A stretch of DNA of 64,000 nucleotides from an uncultured Pelagibacteraceae bacterium (GTDB lineage: Bacteria > Pseudomonadota > Alphaproteobacteria > Pelagibacterales > Pelagibacteraceae): the NCBI GenBank assembly GCA_902579605.1, contig CACHHD010000002.1:86442-150441 (forward strand). Direction: 5' to 3'. The position numbers and the translations under genes are program-made. The first letter of the stretch is position 1; every line of letters starts with the position of its first letter. Of the stretch, positions 34,809 through 46,286 are shown piece by piece. The notes under the pieces are model-generated. The model searched no databases. It saw only the letters and a program-made list of their open reading frames with translations, and was not told the origin of the DNA.

Positions 34809-34836
34809 TTGGGATTATTTGGGATAATATGGGTTT
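34809..34836 (-). promoter_or_regulatory. Three TGGG repeats at exact 10-bp period, candidate MraZ operator upstream of mraZ
   Basis: tgggattatt tgggataata tgggtt directly upstream of the mraZ RBS; resembles the published E. coli MraZ box (TGGGN direct repeats spaced by 5 nt). Confidence 0.65.
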
Positions 34837-34907
34837 TAATACATTAGTCAATAGAATAGTTTTTCTTTAAAGAGTACAAAAAAAGAACATCTATTTAAGT
34901 TGGTGTT

Positions 34908-35261
34908 GCTAGATAATCTATAAGCCGGGTTCTGTCATTTAAGAAGTCATTTATCTAGGCATATTCTTGCAAATATGCTCAAGCGGCTAACCCGAATGAT
35001 TAACTAAAGACGGTTTTTAGTGTTCACACACAATATCATCCCTATTTAGCCTTGCTCCACTTGGGGTTTACCTAGCGATTTTTGTTACCAAAAACCCGGT
35101 GTGCTCTTACCACACCGTTTCACCCTTACCTTGATTAGGCGGTTTATTTCTGTGGCACTAGCCCTAAGGTCGCCCTCGCCAGCAGTTAACTGGCAAGCTG
35201 TCTTTAAGGAGCCCGGACTTTCCTCTATCAAATTATGATAGCGACTATCCAATTATCTAGC
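34908..35261 (-). ncRNA. rnpB: RNase P RNA, bacterial type A
   Basis: Reverse complement contains GAGGAAAGTCCGGGCTCC, GGGTGAAACGGTGTGGTAAGAGCACACCG, AAACCCCAAGTGGAGCAAGGC, GACAGAACCCGGCTTATAG with pairing ends GCTAGATAATTGG/...ATTATCTAGC. Confidence 0.95.
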
Positions 35262-35270
35262 AATAAGTAG

Positions 35271-35301
35271 ATAATATTTTAAAAAGAGAAAATCAAGTCA
35301 A
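35271..35301 (-). promoter_or_regulatory. Candidate sigma70 promoter for rnpB (TTGACT ... TATTAT, 19-nt spacer)
   Basis: Reverse complement TTGACTtgattttctctttttaaaaTATTATC just upstream of the RNase P RNA 5' end; spacer longer than optimal. Confidence 0.4.
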
Positions 35302-36018
35302 ATTAGATTTACGTGCTAATAATTGGCTAATTTTAAAGGTTTTATCGGTTATTTTACCGCTTATGTCTCTTGGCAAAAATCTTCTTTGAAAAGACTTTAT
35401 AACCATATTATCATTTTTCGACTTTTTCGAAGAGTTAAAAAATCTATATCCAATTTTATGGATATTTCTAAAGAAAATTTTTCTTTTCATTTTTGATTTA
35501 TTTCTGTTTTTTTTAAATTTAAAATTTTCATACCATAATGCTAAACCTTTTTTACTTAGTAATTTCCAAGGAAAATTTTCACCAGGATCTATTTTTCTTA
35601 GTGGTGCAACATCTGAATGCCCGAGAATATTATTTTTCTTAATTTTATATTTTTTTACTAGAATTTTAAGAAGTTGAATAAGGGCACTAATTTGTTTTTT
35701 TGTAAATTTTTCATATCCGAATTGATGACCTTTATTTTGAATTTCAATTCCTAAGGAATATTTATTTAAATTGGTTTTATTCTTCCATTTTGATTTGCCC
35801 GCATGCCAAGCAACTTTATTATCTTCAACCATCCTATATATAACCCCATTTTTTGTAATGAAATAATGACAACTGACTTTGCTTTTTGGATTTTTCAGTC
35901 TTTGTAAAGATACACGTGTAGATTGCATTCCTGTATAATGAATTATTAAGAATTTGATGTTTTTCAATTTTCTGCTTTTTTTTGAATAATTTAATGATTT
36001 ATTGAGATTTATAAGCAT
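35293..36018 (-). CDS. N-acetylmuramoyl-L-alanine amidase, AmpD-like (Amidase_2)
   Basis: FLIIHYTGMQST, YHFITKNG-like CHYFITKNGVIYRMVEDNKVAWHAGKSKW, ILGHSDVAPLRKIDPGENFPW. Confidence 0.92.
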   Translation of the reverse strand: MLINLNKSLNYSKKSRKLKNIKFLIIHYTGMQSTRVSLQRLKNPKSKVSCHYFITKNGVIYRMVEDNKVAWHAGKSKWKNKTNLNKYSLGIEIQNKGHQFGYEKFTKKQISALIQLLKILVKKYKIKKNNILGHSDVAPLRKIDPGENFPWKLLSKKGLALWYENFKFKKNRNKSKMKRKIFFRNIHKIGYRFFNSSKKSKNDNMVIKSFQRRFLPRDISGKITDKTFKISQLLARKSNLT

Positions 36019-36123
36019 TACATAAGTTTTTATTGATAGTTTAACTAAATTTATATGTAAAATCCTTTAAAATAAAGCCATGATTTATGTTTAATTTCTT
36101 TATAAATTCTATATATAGCGATT

Positions 36124-36876
36124 ATGATTTTAAAAAGATTAAATATTACAATTTTATCTATTCTGCTTAGCATTGGTATAAACTCTAATGTTAACGCGGA
36201 GACTGAAAATGAGTGCTTTGAAAAAGTAAGTAGAGGAATATTTAAATTCAATCAGGGGTTTGACAATATTATTTTAGAACCTGTAGCTAAAGCCTATAAC
36301 AGACTTCCAGAACCAATTAGAAACGGAACAGGTAATTTTACTTCCAACATTGCCACTTTACTATCAATCCCAAATCATCTTTTACAAGGTGAAGTGAAAC
36401 TTGCTGGACACGCTACTGGAAGTTTTTTAATTAACACTACCGTAGGAGTTTTGGGGTTAGGAAATCCGGCTGCAGCTCTTGGCTTGAAAAATCAAAAAGA
36501 GGATATTGGTCAAACTTTAGGAACTTACGGAGTAGGTGGGGGATGTTATTTTGTTTTACCAATATTAGGTCCAACTACCGTGCGAGACGGTGTGGGTATG
36601 GTAATTGATAATAACTACTTAGATGCTTTTGCAAGAATAACGTGGCATGAAGATAAAATTAAAGACGTATCAGGTAATAAAATTGATTATTTAGGTGTTA
36701 AGGCAGCATCTGCTGTTGATTTTAGAGGTGATAATATGACTAATTTTGAAAGCCTAGAAAAAAATTCAATCGATTTATACGCTGCAACAAAAAGTCTTTT
36801 TTTACAGGATAGATTGAAAAAAATACAAAATTCCAAGACTTCAGATGAAGAATCTTGGGGTGAATTAGATAAATAA
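36124..36876 (+). CDS. mlaA: Phospholipid-binding lipoprotein-like MlaA (VacJ) family
   Basis: FNQGFDNIILEPVAKAYNRLPEPIRNGTGNFTSNI, NPAAALGLKNQKEDIGQTLGTYGVGGGCYFVLPILGPTTVRD. Confidence 0.93.
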   Translation: MILKRLNITILSILLSIGINSNVNAETENECFEKVSRGIFKFNQGFDNIILEPVAKAYNRLPEPIRNGTGNFTSNIATLLSIPNHLLQGEVKLAGHATGSFLINTTVGVLGLGNPAAALGLKNQKEDIGQTLGTYGVGGGCYFVLPILGPTTVRDGVGMVIDNNYLDAFARITWHEDKIKDVSGNKIDYLGVKAASAVDFRGDNMTNFESLEKNSIDLYAATKSLFLQDRLKKIQNSKTSDEESWGELDK

Positions 36877-36888
36877 AAAATTTTTTCG

Positions 36889-37488
36889 ATGAAAAAGAAA
36901 CTATTTTTTACAATAATTATTTACTTACATTTTATTTCCCTTTTTGCAATTTCATATAATTCAGAACCAAAAATATTTATTCAGGAATTAGTTGATGATG
37001 CAGTCAAAACTTTGAGTGATAAGTCAATATCGGTTGAAGAAAAGAATGAAACAATAGTAAAGATAGCTAAAGAAAATGTAGATATAAACGCACTAAGTCT
37101 TTATACTTTAGGAAGTATAAGGAAAAACTTAGATCAAGAAACTCTTTCAGAGTATCAAGATATTTTTGAAAAATATTTTTTAAAAAGTCTCACTTCAAGA
37201 TTAACAGATTACTCTTCCCAAAAATTTGAGGTTATAAAATCTGATCAGAAAAGTTCTAATTATACGATAGTAAGCTCAAAAATTGCAGAGACAGTGAACT
37301 CTCCAGAGATAAAGATTGACTGGAGAGTGTATACAAAAAATCCTCAAAAACCATTAATCAGAGACTTAATTGTTGAAGGCCTTAGTCTTGCAAAAACTCA
37401 AAAAGAAGAGTTTGCATCAATTCTAAATTCTAATAATAATGATGTTAAAGCTTTAATAAAAAAATTAGAGGAATTTGTATTTAATTAG
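36889..37488 (+). CDS. mlaC: MlaC/Ttg2D family phospholipid transport protein
   Basis: FIQELVDDAVKTLSDKSISVEEKNETIVKIAKENVDINALSLYTLG...VEGLSLAKTQKEEFASIL; downstream of mlaA. Confidence 0.88.
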   Translation: MKKKLFFTIIIYLHFISLFAISYNSEPKIFIQELVDDAVKTLSDKSISVEEKNETIVKIAKENVDINALSLYTLGSIRKNLDQETLSEYQDIFEKYFLKSLTSRLTDYSSQKFEVIKSDQKSSNYTIVSSKIAETVNSPEIKIDWRVYTKNPQKPLIRDLIVEGLSLAKTQKEEFASILNSNNNDVKALIKKLEEFVFN

Positions 37489-37492
37489 TCTT

Positions 37493-37569
37493 TGGTGGGC
37501 CCGCCAGGACTCGAACCTGGGACCAATACATTATGAGTGTACTGCTCTAACCAACTGAGCTACAGGCCC
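37493..37569 (-). tRNA. tRNA with CAU anticodon; probably tRNA-Ile2 (lysidine) rather than elongator Met
   Basis: Reverse complement GGGCCTGTAGCTCAGTTGGTTAGAGCAGTACACTCATAATGTATTGGTCCCAGGTTCGAGTCCTGGCGGGCCCACCA; 77 nt including encoded CCA; anticodon identity Ile2 vs Met from memory of alphaproteobacterial tRNAs. Confidence 0.93.
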
Positions 37570-37595
37570 ATTACTATCTTTTACATTAGAAATAA

Positions 37596-39461
37596 TTATT
37601 TTTCTAGGAAACTTTTAAGTTGTTTTGATCTGCTTGGGTGCTTTAGTTTCCTTAGTGCTTTTGCTTCTATTTGTCTTATTCTTTCTCTTGTAACTGAGAA
37701 CTGTAAACCGACCTCTTCTAGTGTATGGTCAGTGTTCATTCCTATGCCAAATCTCATTCTTAAAACTCTTTCTTCTCTGGGTGTTAATGATGCTAAAATC
37801 TTTGTTGTGGACTCACTTAGATTTGACTGAATTGCTGTATCTAAAGGTTGCAGAGCATTTTTATCCTCAATAAAATCTCCTAAACTACTATCTTCCTCAT
37901 CTCCGACGGGAGTTTCTAATGAAACCGGTTCTTTAGCAATCTTTAAAACTTTTCTAACTTTTTCTAAAGGCATCGCTAATTTTTTTGCAAGCTCTTCTGG
38001 AGTAGGCTCTCTACCAAATTCACTCATAATTTGGCGTTGAGTTCTCACAATTTTATTTATTGTCTCAATCATGTGCACTGGTATCCGTATAGTCCTAGCT
38101 TGATCAGCAATAGATCTGGTTATTGCTTGTCTTATCCACCATGTTGCGTAAGTAGAAAATTTATAACCTCTTCTATATTCAAATTTATCAACTGCTTTCA
38201 TCAAACCAATATTGCCCTCTTGGATTAAATCTAAAAACTGTAAACCTCTATTAGTGTATTTCTTTGCTATTGAGATTACTAATCTTAAATTAGCTTCAAC
38301 CATTTCTTTTTTAGCAACTCTTGACTCTCTTTCTCCTTTTTGAATTCTACTAACTAATCTTTTAAATTCTCCAACTGACAGCCCAATTTTTTTACTGAAT
38401 TCGACTAATCTATCTCTAATTTCAGCAAAATCCTTTTTAAACTTCTTAAAGAAGGCTTTCCAAACAGAGTTTTGATTTAAAAAAGACTCAAATTTCGGAT
38501 TTATCTCGTTTCCAATATAATATTTTAAAAATTCCTCTCTTGGTATTTTATTATCCATAGCTAAACGCATCAAAACACCCTCTAAAGAAACAATTTTTTT
38601 ATTCTCTTTGTAATGTGATTGTACAAGTTCTTCCACAACATTTGGTGCTAGTTGTAAATTTTTAAAGTTATCTACTAAAATTAATTGTATTTTTTTAAAA
38701 TTTTTATTTTTTGAAACTGAAAGCTCTTTTCCAGAAAGAATACATTCTAAATTTTCTTTTTGATATTTTTGTAACTTCAGATAATTTTTATTTAATGATT
38801 CTAGTAGTTTTAATATCTTTGGCTTAATTTCCTCTTCCATTTTCGCTAACGATAAATTAAATTCATCCTCTTCTGTAACTTCTACCTTTTCTTCAGGATT
38901 TTTTTCTTCATTTTCATCTTTTGTTATAATCTTTTTTTCTGTTTCCTTTTTATTTTTTATTTCATCATCATCTGAAGTTTCAAAATCTTCGTATGTTGAA
39001 TCAATATCAATTATATCTCTTACTAACATTTCTTGATTTTCAATTTTATTTTTCCACTCTGATATTTTTTTTCCAACTATAGGGCTTTGTGTGAGGGCAT
39101 TTATCATAACATCTTTTCCAGCTTCTATCCTTTTTGCAATAGCGATCTCTCCTTCTCGAGATAACAACTCAACACCACCCATTTCTCTAAGATACATTCT
39201 AATAGGATCATCACTCTTTTCCGAAGTTTTCTCTTCGACGTTAGTATTTGCTTCTTTCTTTTTATTTGATTGAAATTCTGATTTTTTTGAAACTAAAGTT
39301 ATTTTATTGTCAGCGATTATTAAAAATGCACGTTCCGTATTTTCAAAAGATCCGCCTCGTTTACCTAGTGATTTACCCAATTCTTCATATGTTATAAATC
39401 CACGGTTTTTTCCTTTTTCAAGGATTCTTTCAAATGATTTTGTTATTAATTTTTCACCCAT
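37596..39461 (-). CDS. rpoD: RNA polymerase primary sigma factor (sigma70)
   Basis: [108 protein letters not shown]. Confidence 0.98.
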   Translation of the reverse strand: MGEKLITKSFERILEKGKNRGFITYEELGKSLGKRGGSFENTERAFLIIADNKITLVSKKSEFQSNKKKEANTNVEEKTSEKSDDPIRMYLREMGGVELLSREGEIAIAKRIEAGKDVMINALTQSPIVGKKISEWKNKIENQEMLVRDIIDIDSTYEDFETSDDDEIKNKKETEKKIITKDENEEKNPEEKVEVTEEDEFNLSLAKMEEEIKPKILKLLESLNKNYLKLQKYQKENLECILSGKELSVSKNKNFKKIQLILVDNFKNLQLAPNVVEELVQSHYKENKKIVSLEGVLMRLAMDNKIPREEFLKYYIGNEINPKFESFLNQNSVWKAFFKKFKKDFAEIRDRLVEFSKKIGLSVGEFKRLVSRIQKGERESRVAKKEMVEANLRLVISIAKKYTNRGLQFLDLIQEGNIGLMKAVDKFEYRRGYKFSTYATWWIRQAITRSIADQARTIRIPVHMIETINKIVRTQRQIMSEFGREPTPEELAKKLAMPLEKVRKVLKIAKEPVSLETPVGDEEDSSLGDFIEDKNALQPLDTAIQSNLSESTTKILASLTPREERVLRMRFGIGMNTDHTLEEVGLQFSVTRERIRQIEAKALRKLKHPSRSKQLKSFLEK

Positions 39462-39519
39462 AAGCAGAAGTAAGCAGTGAAGTATATATAAACACTAAAA
39501 ATCAAAAATCTATCCTTAA

Positions 39520-41304
39520 TTAATCCCTATTTATTTGACTTTTAAGCTTAAGAAGCTCAGAGAAAGCTTTTTCCTCTAAATTATTTATTAGTTTCTTTTC
39601 TAGAGATTCTATTTTCCTTTTCTGCTCAGTTTCTTCAAGATCATAAATCAAATCATCATAAATTTCTTTTATTTGATTATAATTCTTTTTTTTGAGTATT
39701 GTTCTCAAATTTGAATTTTCGTTAATATCTTTAGTTAGATTTGGTTGAATCTTAATAGCCTCTTTTTCTATATCTTTCTCTTTAATACCAGATTTTATAA
39801 GATCTATTAATTCATTTTTAAATTTTTCATTTTCGTTGTTTGAAAAGGAAATATTTTCTATTTTACTTAATTGATTTCTTATAGACCCACTGTAAAAAAT
39901 AATAATATGTAAAATAGAAAATTCTATTAAATTTTCTCTTGTGAGATCTTTTTTTTGTAAATGTATTTTTTTTGTTTCGTTCAAAACCTTCGACTCTACG
40001 CGTTTTTTGAAATAAGGATAAAGTTTTGTATTTACATTTGGTGTCAAAGTATTAATTTTATTTAAAAAATCCTCTAATATATATTTTTTTAAAGTATTAT
40101 CCTTTATAAACGAACATAATTTTCGCATTTGTTTCTCAAATTTTGTAATCTCGAAAGGATTATTTTTGTTAATTTTACTTACATAAGAATCCCAAATGAA
40201 AGATTGAATTATTAATTTTTTTTCTAAGATTTTTAAAAAACCAAATTTACCTTTATCTTTAATAATATCATCTGGATCTTTACCTTTATCTAAAATTGAG
40301 AAGAAAATTTTGCTTTCCTCGTTTATTAATGGAAATAATCTTTCAGCTATTCTGATCGCTGCTTGTTGACCGCTATAATCTCCATCTAAACATATAATTG
40401 GATTAGAAAAAAATTTCCAAATTAAGTTTATTTGATTTTCAGTTATTGCAGTGCCAGAATTTGATATTACATTTTTAATACCGTTAGAGTATAAGGATAT
40501 TACATCCATGTATCCTTCCACAATTACCACTTCTTTAGTAGAGCCCCTTTCCTCTTTAGCGAAATTTAGATTAAATAATTGCCGTCCCTTTTTGTAAAAT
40601 TCTGTCTCTGGTGAATTTATATACTTTGCAAGATTATTGTTGTTAATAATTCTTCCTCCAAAAGCAATAACATCATCTGAGAGATTATATATTGGAAAAA
40701 TTATTCTGTTGGAAAATCTATCTAATAATTTTTTATTTTTCTCAATAATATAATAAAGACCTGTGAGTTTAATATCTTCTAAAGAAAATTTTTTAGAAAG
40801 TTGTTCAATAAAATTGTTATTTTTTGGCACAAATCCAAGTCGGAACTTTTTAATTATTTCATCTGTAAGACCCCTTTTCTTAAGATAGTCCAAAGCAAAA
40901 AAATTTTTTTTCTCAAACAATTGATTATGAAAAAATTCATTATAGACTTTTATAATATTTTTGTATTTATCAAACCTTTCCTGCTTTTCTTTATCATATT
41001 TTGAAAATTTATATATTTGCATTCCAGCTTCAGAAGCTAAAGTTTTAACTGCTTCTCCGAACCTAAGAGATTTTGTTTTCATCAAAAAATCAAAAATGTT
41101 TCCGTGTTCTCCTGTGCTAAAACAATGATAAAAACCTTTGTCATCATTTACAGTAAAAGAAGGAGTTTTTTCATTTTTAAAAGGAGATAACCCTATAAAC
41201 TCTTTACCTCTTTTTTTTAATTGAACATATTTTCCAACCACTTGTGAAACTTTTAATCTTAATTTAATTTCTTCCAAATATTCTTTAGGATATTTCATTA
41301 TCAT
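39520..41304 (-). CDS. dnaG: DNA primase
   Basis: Zn-finger region GLSPFKNEKTPSFTVNDDKGFYHCFSTGEHGNIFDFLM; VVIVEGYMDVISLYSNGIKNVISNSGTA Toprim; only part of the canonical CHC2 pattern is visible. Confidence 0.95.
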   Translation of the reverse strand: MIMKYPKEYLEEIKLRLKVSQVVGKYVQLKKRGKEFIGLSPFKNEKTPSFTVNDDKGFYHCFSTGEHGNIFDFLMKTKSLRFGEAVKTLASEAGMQIYKFSKYDKEKQERFDKYKNIIKVYNEFFHNQLFEKKNFFALDYLKKRGLTDEIIKKFRLGFVPKNNNFIEQLSKKFSLEDIKLTGLYYIIEKNKKLLDRFSNRIIFPIYNLSDDVIAFGGRIINNNNLAKYINSPETEFYKKGRQLFNLNFAKEERGSTKEVVIVEGYMDVISLYSNGIKNVISNSGTAITENQINLIWKFFSNPIICLDGDYSGQQAAIRIAERLFPLINEESKIFFSILDKGKDPDDIIKDKGKFGFLKILEKKLIIQSFIWDSYVSKINKNNPFEITKFEKQMRKLCSFIKDNTLKKYILEDFLNKINTLTPNVNTKLYPYFKKRVESKVLNETKKIHLQKKDLTRENLIEFSILHIIIFYSGSIRNQLSKIENISFSNNENEKFKNELIDLIKSGIKEKDIEKEAIKIQPNLTKDINENSNLRTILKKKNYNQIKEIYDDLIYDLEETEQKRKIESLEKKLINNLEEKAFSELLKLKSQINRD

Positions 41305-41753
41305 TTGAGTATTTCTTTAATTAACTTACTTACTTTAGAAAAATCTAAAACATCTCCATAATCCTTTTTAAGAATTCCCATAATCTTTCCCATATCCTTA
41401 ATTGATGAAGCGCCAACTTGCTTAATAACTTTTTGACAAACAGTTTTTATCTCTTCTTCGCTCATCTGCTTTGGTAAAAATTCATTTATTATAGAAATTT
41501 CTTCCTGCTCCTTTTTGAGCAAATCTTCTCTTCCTGCTTTTTTGTAAGCTTCGCACGAATCATTTCTTTGTTTAGTCATTTTTTTTAAAATTGAGGTGAT
41601 TTCCTGATCTTTTAAATCTTGCTCTTTTATCTTTGAGGCAATTTTAAAATCTTTTATTGCCGAAATTATTAGCCTGAGAGTTGGAAATACTGTTTTGTCT
41701 TTATTTTTAAGACTTTGGTTTAATTTTTCCTCAATTTTTTTTTCTAGGGACAT
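41301..41753 (-). CDS. GatB/YqeY domain protein
   Basis: TLRLIISAIKDFKIASK, ITSILKKMTKQRNDSCEAYKKAGREDLLKKEQEEISIINEFLPKQMSEEEI. Confidence 0.93.
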   Translation of the reverse strand: MSLEKKIEEKLNQSLKNKDKTVFPTLRLIISAIKDFKIASKIKEQDLKDQEITSILKKMTKQRNDSCEAYKKAGREDLLKKEQEEISIINEFLPKQMSEEEIKTVCQKVIKQVGASSIKDMGKIMGILKKDYGDVLDFSKVSKLIKEILK

Positions 41754-41804
41754 TTTTTTTCTTAAGTTTAATCACAAATTATATTTAAAATAAAAAGATC
41801 TTTC

Positions 41805-41833
41805 TTGACGATTTTTAAAGTTTTTCATATGTT
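41805..41833 (+). promoter_or_regulatory. Candidate sigma70 promoter of carAB (TTGACG - 17 nt - TATGTT)
   Basis: Near-consensus hexamers with ideal 17-nt spacing in the divergent yqeY/carA intergenic region. Confidence 0.55.
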
Positions 41834-41875
41834 TCGCAAAATCATGTTTATAAGTTTTTTACTTTAACTCATGAG

Positions 41876-43084
41876 TTGTATTTGAAACAGATTTATCAAA
41901 ATATATACTCAAAAAACAATCTTAAAAAGATCGATGGTACCGCTATTCTAGTTCTTGAAAATGGAAAATTCTTTAAAGGTTTTGGTTTAGGGTATGAGGG
42001 TTCTGCCACTGGTGAAGTTTGTTTCAATACTTCAATTACCGGTTATCAAGAAATAATTTCAGATCCGTCATACGCTGAACAAATAATTAATTTTACATTT
42101 CCACACGTTGGCAATGTAGGAACAAATAAAGAAGATCATGAGTCTGATAAAGTTTGGACAAAAGGTGTAATTTTAAATACTGAAATTACAAGTCCTTCAA
42201 ATTATCGTTCATTAAAACATCTCGATTTTTGGCTAAAAAAAAACAGAATAGTTGGCATCACTGGTATCGACACAAGAAATTTAACTAACTTAATAAGAGA
42301 TAAAGGAGCGCCAAAAGGCACGATATCCTTTTTAAAAAATGGAAAATTTAATATCAGAAACATTCTTAAAATTACTAGAAAATGGACTGGTTTAAAAAAT
42401 TTAGATCTAGCTAAGCAGGTTACTACTAAAAGAAACTATATCTGGAAAGACTTCAAAACATGGAAAAAAGGAGAAGGTTTTATAAAAAATAAAAAAAAAT
42501 TATTACATGTAGTAGCGATTGATTATGGAATTAAAAAGAATATTTTAAGATATTTTTCTGATTTTAATTGTAAGGTGACAATTGTGTCTTGTAAAACAAG
42601 TGCCAAGGAAATTTTAAAGTTAAAACCTAATGGAATTTTTTTATCAAATGGTCCTGGCGACCCTGCTGCAACTGGAAAATATGCTATTCCTATTATAAAA
42701 GAATTTATAGAAAATAAACTTCCTATATTTGGAATTTGTCTTGGTCACCAATTACTTGGTTTAGCTTTGGGGGCAAAAACTAAAAAAATGAGTTTAGGTC
42801 ATAGAGGCGCTAATCATCCTGTAAAAAATATGATAAAGGGAAACGTTGAGATAACAAGTCAAAATCATGGTTTTGAAATTGTTAAACAAAGTTTACCAAG
42901 AAATATTCAAATAACACATCAGTCACTTTTTGATAAAAGTATTGAGGGAATAAAACTTAAATCTAAACCAGTATTTTCAGTTCAGTATCACCCAGAATCT
43001 AATCCAGGGCCGCAAGATAGTGTTTATTTGTTTGAACAATTTATTAAGAGTATGAAAAAAAATGCCAAAAAGAAAAGACATTAA
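41876..43084 (+). CDS. carA: Carbamoyl-phosphate synthase small subunit (start uncertain)
   Basis: [64 protein letters not shown]. Confidence 0.96.
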   Translation: MYLKQIYQNIYSKNNLKKIDGTAILVLENGKFFKGFGLGYEGSATGEVCFNTSITGYQEIISDPSYAEQIINFTFPHVGNVGTNKEDHESDKVWTKGVILNTEITSPSNYRSLKHLDFWLKKNRIVGITGIDTRNLTNLIRDKGAPKGTISFLKNGKFNIRNILKITRKWTGLKNLDLAKQVTTKRNYIWKDFKTWKKGEGFIKNKKKLLHVVAIDYGIKKNILRYFSDFNCKVTIVSCKTSAKEILKLKPNGIFLSNGPGDPAATGKYAIPIIKEFIENKLPIFGICLGHQLLGLALGAKTKKMSLGHRGANHPVKNMIKGNVEITSQNHGFEIVKQSLPRNIQITHQSLFDKSIEGIKLKSKPVFSVQYHPESNPGPQDSVYLFEQFIKSMKKNAKKKRH

Positions 43085-46000
43085 AAAAATTTTAGTCGTT
43101 GGAGCAGGACCAATTATTATTGGTCAAGCATGTGAATTTGATTATTCAGGCACTCAAGCTTGTAAAGCTTTAAAAGATGAGGGATATAAAGTAATTCTAA
43201 TTAATTCAAATCCAGCAACAATTATGACTGATCCTAACATTGCTGATAAAACTTATATAGAGCCAATTACATTGGAAGTTCTTGAAAAAATTCTAATTAA
43301 GGAAAAGCCAGATGCTATCTTACCAACTATGGGAGGGCAAACTGCACTTAATTTAGCAATGGAAGCTGAAAAAAAAGGAATACTTAAGAAATATAAAATA
43401 GAATTAATAGGTGCGAACTCAAAAGCAATTTCAAATGCTGAGGATAGGAAAAAATTTAGAAAAAATATGATTGAAATCGGACTAGACTTACCAAAATCTA
43501 AAATCCTAAATAATTTTAATCAAGCAGATAAGGTATTAAAACAGATAGGATTACCTGCAATTATAAGACCAGCCTTTACATTAGGAGGACTTGGAGGAGG
43601 AATTGCTAAAAATAAAAAAGAATTTTTTAAAATAGCAAAAAACGGTCTTCATGAGTCTCCGGTAAATCAAATTTTAGTTGAGGAATGTTTAGAAGGTTGG
43701 AAAGAATTTGAAATGGAAGTTGTCAGAGACAAAAAAGATAATTGTATTATAATTTGCTCAATAGAAAATTTAGACCCAATGGGAATTCATACGGGAGACT
43801 CCGTTACAATAGCTCCAGCACTTACTTTAACTGATAAAGAGTATCAGGTAATGAGAAACGCATCTATAGCCTGTTTAAGAAAAATTGGGGTAGAAACTGG
43901 TGGTTCAAATGTTCAATTTGCTATTAATCCAAAAAATGGAAGAATGGTAATCATTGAAATGAATCCAAGAGTGTCAAGATCTTCAGCCTTAGCTTCTAAA
44001 GCAACTGGTTTTCCAATCGCAAAAGTAGCTGCAAAATTAGCAGTTGGATACACTTTAGATGAATTAAAAAATGAAATTACAAAAGTTACACCGGCCTCTT
44101 TTGAGCCTACAATTGATTACGTTGTAACGAAAATTCCAAGATTTACCTTTGAAAAGTTTTCAACTTCTGCTGCAATTTTAGGGACATCTATGAAATCTGT
44201 TGGTGAAGCCATGGCAATTGGAAGGAATTTTAAGGAGTCATTGCAAAAAGCTTTGGTATCACTTGAAACAGGTTTTTCAGGTCTAGATCAAATATTTAAT
44301 TTAAGTACAAAAAAAATAGAAAAAAAACTTAGAGAAAATGTTCCTAATAAAATTTTACTTGTAGGAGAAGCGATAAGGAAACAAATCAATTTAAATAAAA
44401 TACATAAACTTTCAAAAATTGACCCCTGGTTTTTAAATCAGATTAAAGAAATTATTGATAATGAGATTAAAATTAAGAAAAATGGTCTCCCAAAAACATT
44501 TAATGAATTCAATTATATCAAATCAATTGGTTTTTCTGATAAAAAATTGTCAGAACTTACAAAATATTCAGAGACATTTATCAGAAAAAGAAGAGAGGTA
44601 TTAAAAGTTTTACCAGTTTATAAAAAAGTAGATACTTGTGCTGCTGAATTTAAATCTTTCACTCCATACATGTATTCAACTTATCAAAGAAATTTTTCTT
44701 TAAAATCTTCGTGTGAGGCTAATCCTTCAAAAAGAAAAAAAATAATCATACTTGGAGGGGGTCCAAATAGAATAGGTCAAGGAATAGAATTTGATTATTG
44801 TTGCTGCCAAGCCAGTTTCGCGCTCAAAGAAGCTAAATACGAAACGATAATGGTCAATTGTAATCCAGAGACCGTGTCAACAGATTATGATACAAGTGAT
44901 AGATTATATTTTGAGCCATTGATTGATGAATATGTTTTTAACATTATTAAAAGAGAAAAATCTCATGGTAGTTTGAAAGGTGTAATTACTCAATTTGGTG
45001 GACAAACACCAATTAAACTAGCTAAATTTTTACATGAAAACAAGCTTCCAATTTTAGGAACTCAATATTCTTCAATTGACCTTGCAGAAGATAGAGATAG
45101 ATTTAGAGGTCTCTTAAAAAAATTAAATCTTAAACAAGCCGAAAGTGGTATTGCAAAAAATTTTTCGCAAGCTATAAAAATTGCAGAAAAAATTGGTTTG
45201 CCCTTAATGGTAAGGCCGTCTTATGTTTTAGGTGGAAGAGCCATGGAAATAGTTTATGAAAAAAGACAGCTTAAAGATTTTGTTAAAGAGGCCTTTAAGG
45301 TAGCAGAAAAAAATCCAATTCTGATTGATAAATTTATTGATAATGCGATGGAGGTAGACGTTGATGCAATTTCTGATGGTAAAAATGTTTTTGTAGCAGG
45401 CATAATGCAGCATATAGAGGAAGCTGGAATTCATTCTGGTGACTCGGCTTGCAGTTTACCGCCAGTGTCTATTAAGCCTTTTTTAATAAAAGAAATTGAA
45501 AATCAAACAAAAAAATTAGCTTTAGCACTGAGGGTAAAAGGTTTTATGAATGTACAATACGCTATCAAAAATGACCAGATATACGTTATTGAAGTTAACC
45601 CTAGGGCAAGTAGAACAGTTCCATTTGTTTCTAAGGCAAAAAATTTACCGCTAGCTAAGATAGCTTCAAGAGTTATGGCTGGAGATAAATTATCTAAATT
45701 CAATCTAAAAAGTAAAACTAAAAATATGTTTGCGGTCAAAGAAGCTGTATTTCCTTTTAACAAATTTCCGAATAGTGATCTTTTACTAGGGCCAGAAATG
45801 AAATCTACAGGTGAAGTTATGGGTTTCGATAAAAATTTTGGAATGGCGTTTGCTAAAAGTCAAATCGCTGCTTCTAATTCCCTTCCTAAAAGCGGCTTAG
45901 CTTTTATATCTTTAAAGAACAGCCATAAAGAAGAGGGTGTACAATTAGCTAAGCAATTAATTAAATTAAGTTTTAAACTTTGCGGAACTAGAGGAACTGC

Positions 46001-46286
46001 TGATTATATAAATCAACACGGTATACAATGTAGAAAAATAAATAAGGTGAATCAAGGATCTCCTCATATTGTGGATATTCTTAATGCAAAAAAAATTGCT
46101 ATAGTTATAAACACCGGAGGTGGAAACAGCGAAACTCAATTAAGTGATGCTGTGGCTTTAAGGAGAGCTACCTTAGCTAATAAAGTTCCTTACTGTACCA
46201 ATATGTCAACTGCTAAAGTTTGTTTGGAGGGGATAAAGTCTTTGAAGTACAAAGATATTAACGTAATTTCTTTACAAGATATTTAG
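43062..46286 (+). CDS. carB: Carbamoyl-phosphate synthase large subunit
   Basis: [24 protein letters not shown], duplicated ATP-grasp halves, [21 protein letters not shown]; 1074 aa. Confidence 0.98.
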   Translation: MPKRKDIKKILVVGAGPIIIGQACEFDYSGTQACKALKDEGYKVILINSNPATIMTDPNIADKTYIEPITLEVLEKILIKEKPDAILPTMGGQTALNLAMEAEKKGILKKYKIELIGANSKAISNAEDRKKFRKNMIEIGLDLPKSKILNNFNQADKVLKQIGLPAIIRPAFTLGGLGGGIAKNKKEFFKIAKNGLHESPVNQILVEECLEGWKEFEMEVVRDKKDNCIIICSIENLDPMGIHTGDSVTIAPALTLTDKEYQVMRNASIACLRKIGVETGGSNVQFAINPKNGRMVIIEMNPRVSRSSALASKATGFPIAKVAAKLAVGYTLDELKNEITKVTPASFEPTIDYVVTKIPRFTFEKFSTSAAILGTSMKSVGEAMAIGRNFKESLQKALVSLETGFSGLDQIFNLSTKKIEKKLRENVPNKILLVGEAIRKQINLNKIHKLSKIDPWFLNQIKEIIDNEIKIKKNGLPKTFNEFNYIKSIGFSDKKLSELTKYSETFIRKRREVLKVLPVYKKVDTCAAEFKSFTPYMYSTYQRNFSLKSSCEANPSKRKKIIILGGGPNRIGQGIEFDYCCCQASFALKEAKYETIMVNCNPETVSTDYDTSDRLYFEPLIDEYVFNIIKREKSHGSLKGVITQFGGQTPIKLAKFLHENKLPILGTQYSSIDLAEDRDRFRGLLKKLNLKQAESGIAKNFSQAIKIAEKIGLPLMVRPSYVLGGRAMEIVYEKRQLKDFVKEAFKVAEKNPILIDKFIDNAMEVDVDAISDGKNVFVAGIMQHIEEAGIHSGDSACSLPPVSIKPFLIKEIENQTKKLALALRVKGFMNVQYAIKNDQIYVIEVNPRASRTVPFVSKAKNLPLAKIASRVMAGDKLSKFNLKSKTKNMFAVKEAVFPFNKFPNSDLLLGPEMKSTGEVMGFDKNFGMAFAKSQIAASNSLPKSGLAFISLKNSHKEEGVQLAKQLIKLSFKLCGTRGTADYINQHGIQCRKINKVNQGSPHIVDILNAKKIAIVINTGGGNSETQLSDAVALRRATLANKVPYCTNMSTAKVCLEGIKSLKYKDINVISLQDI

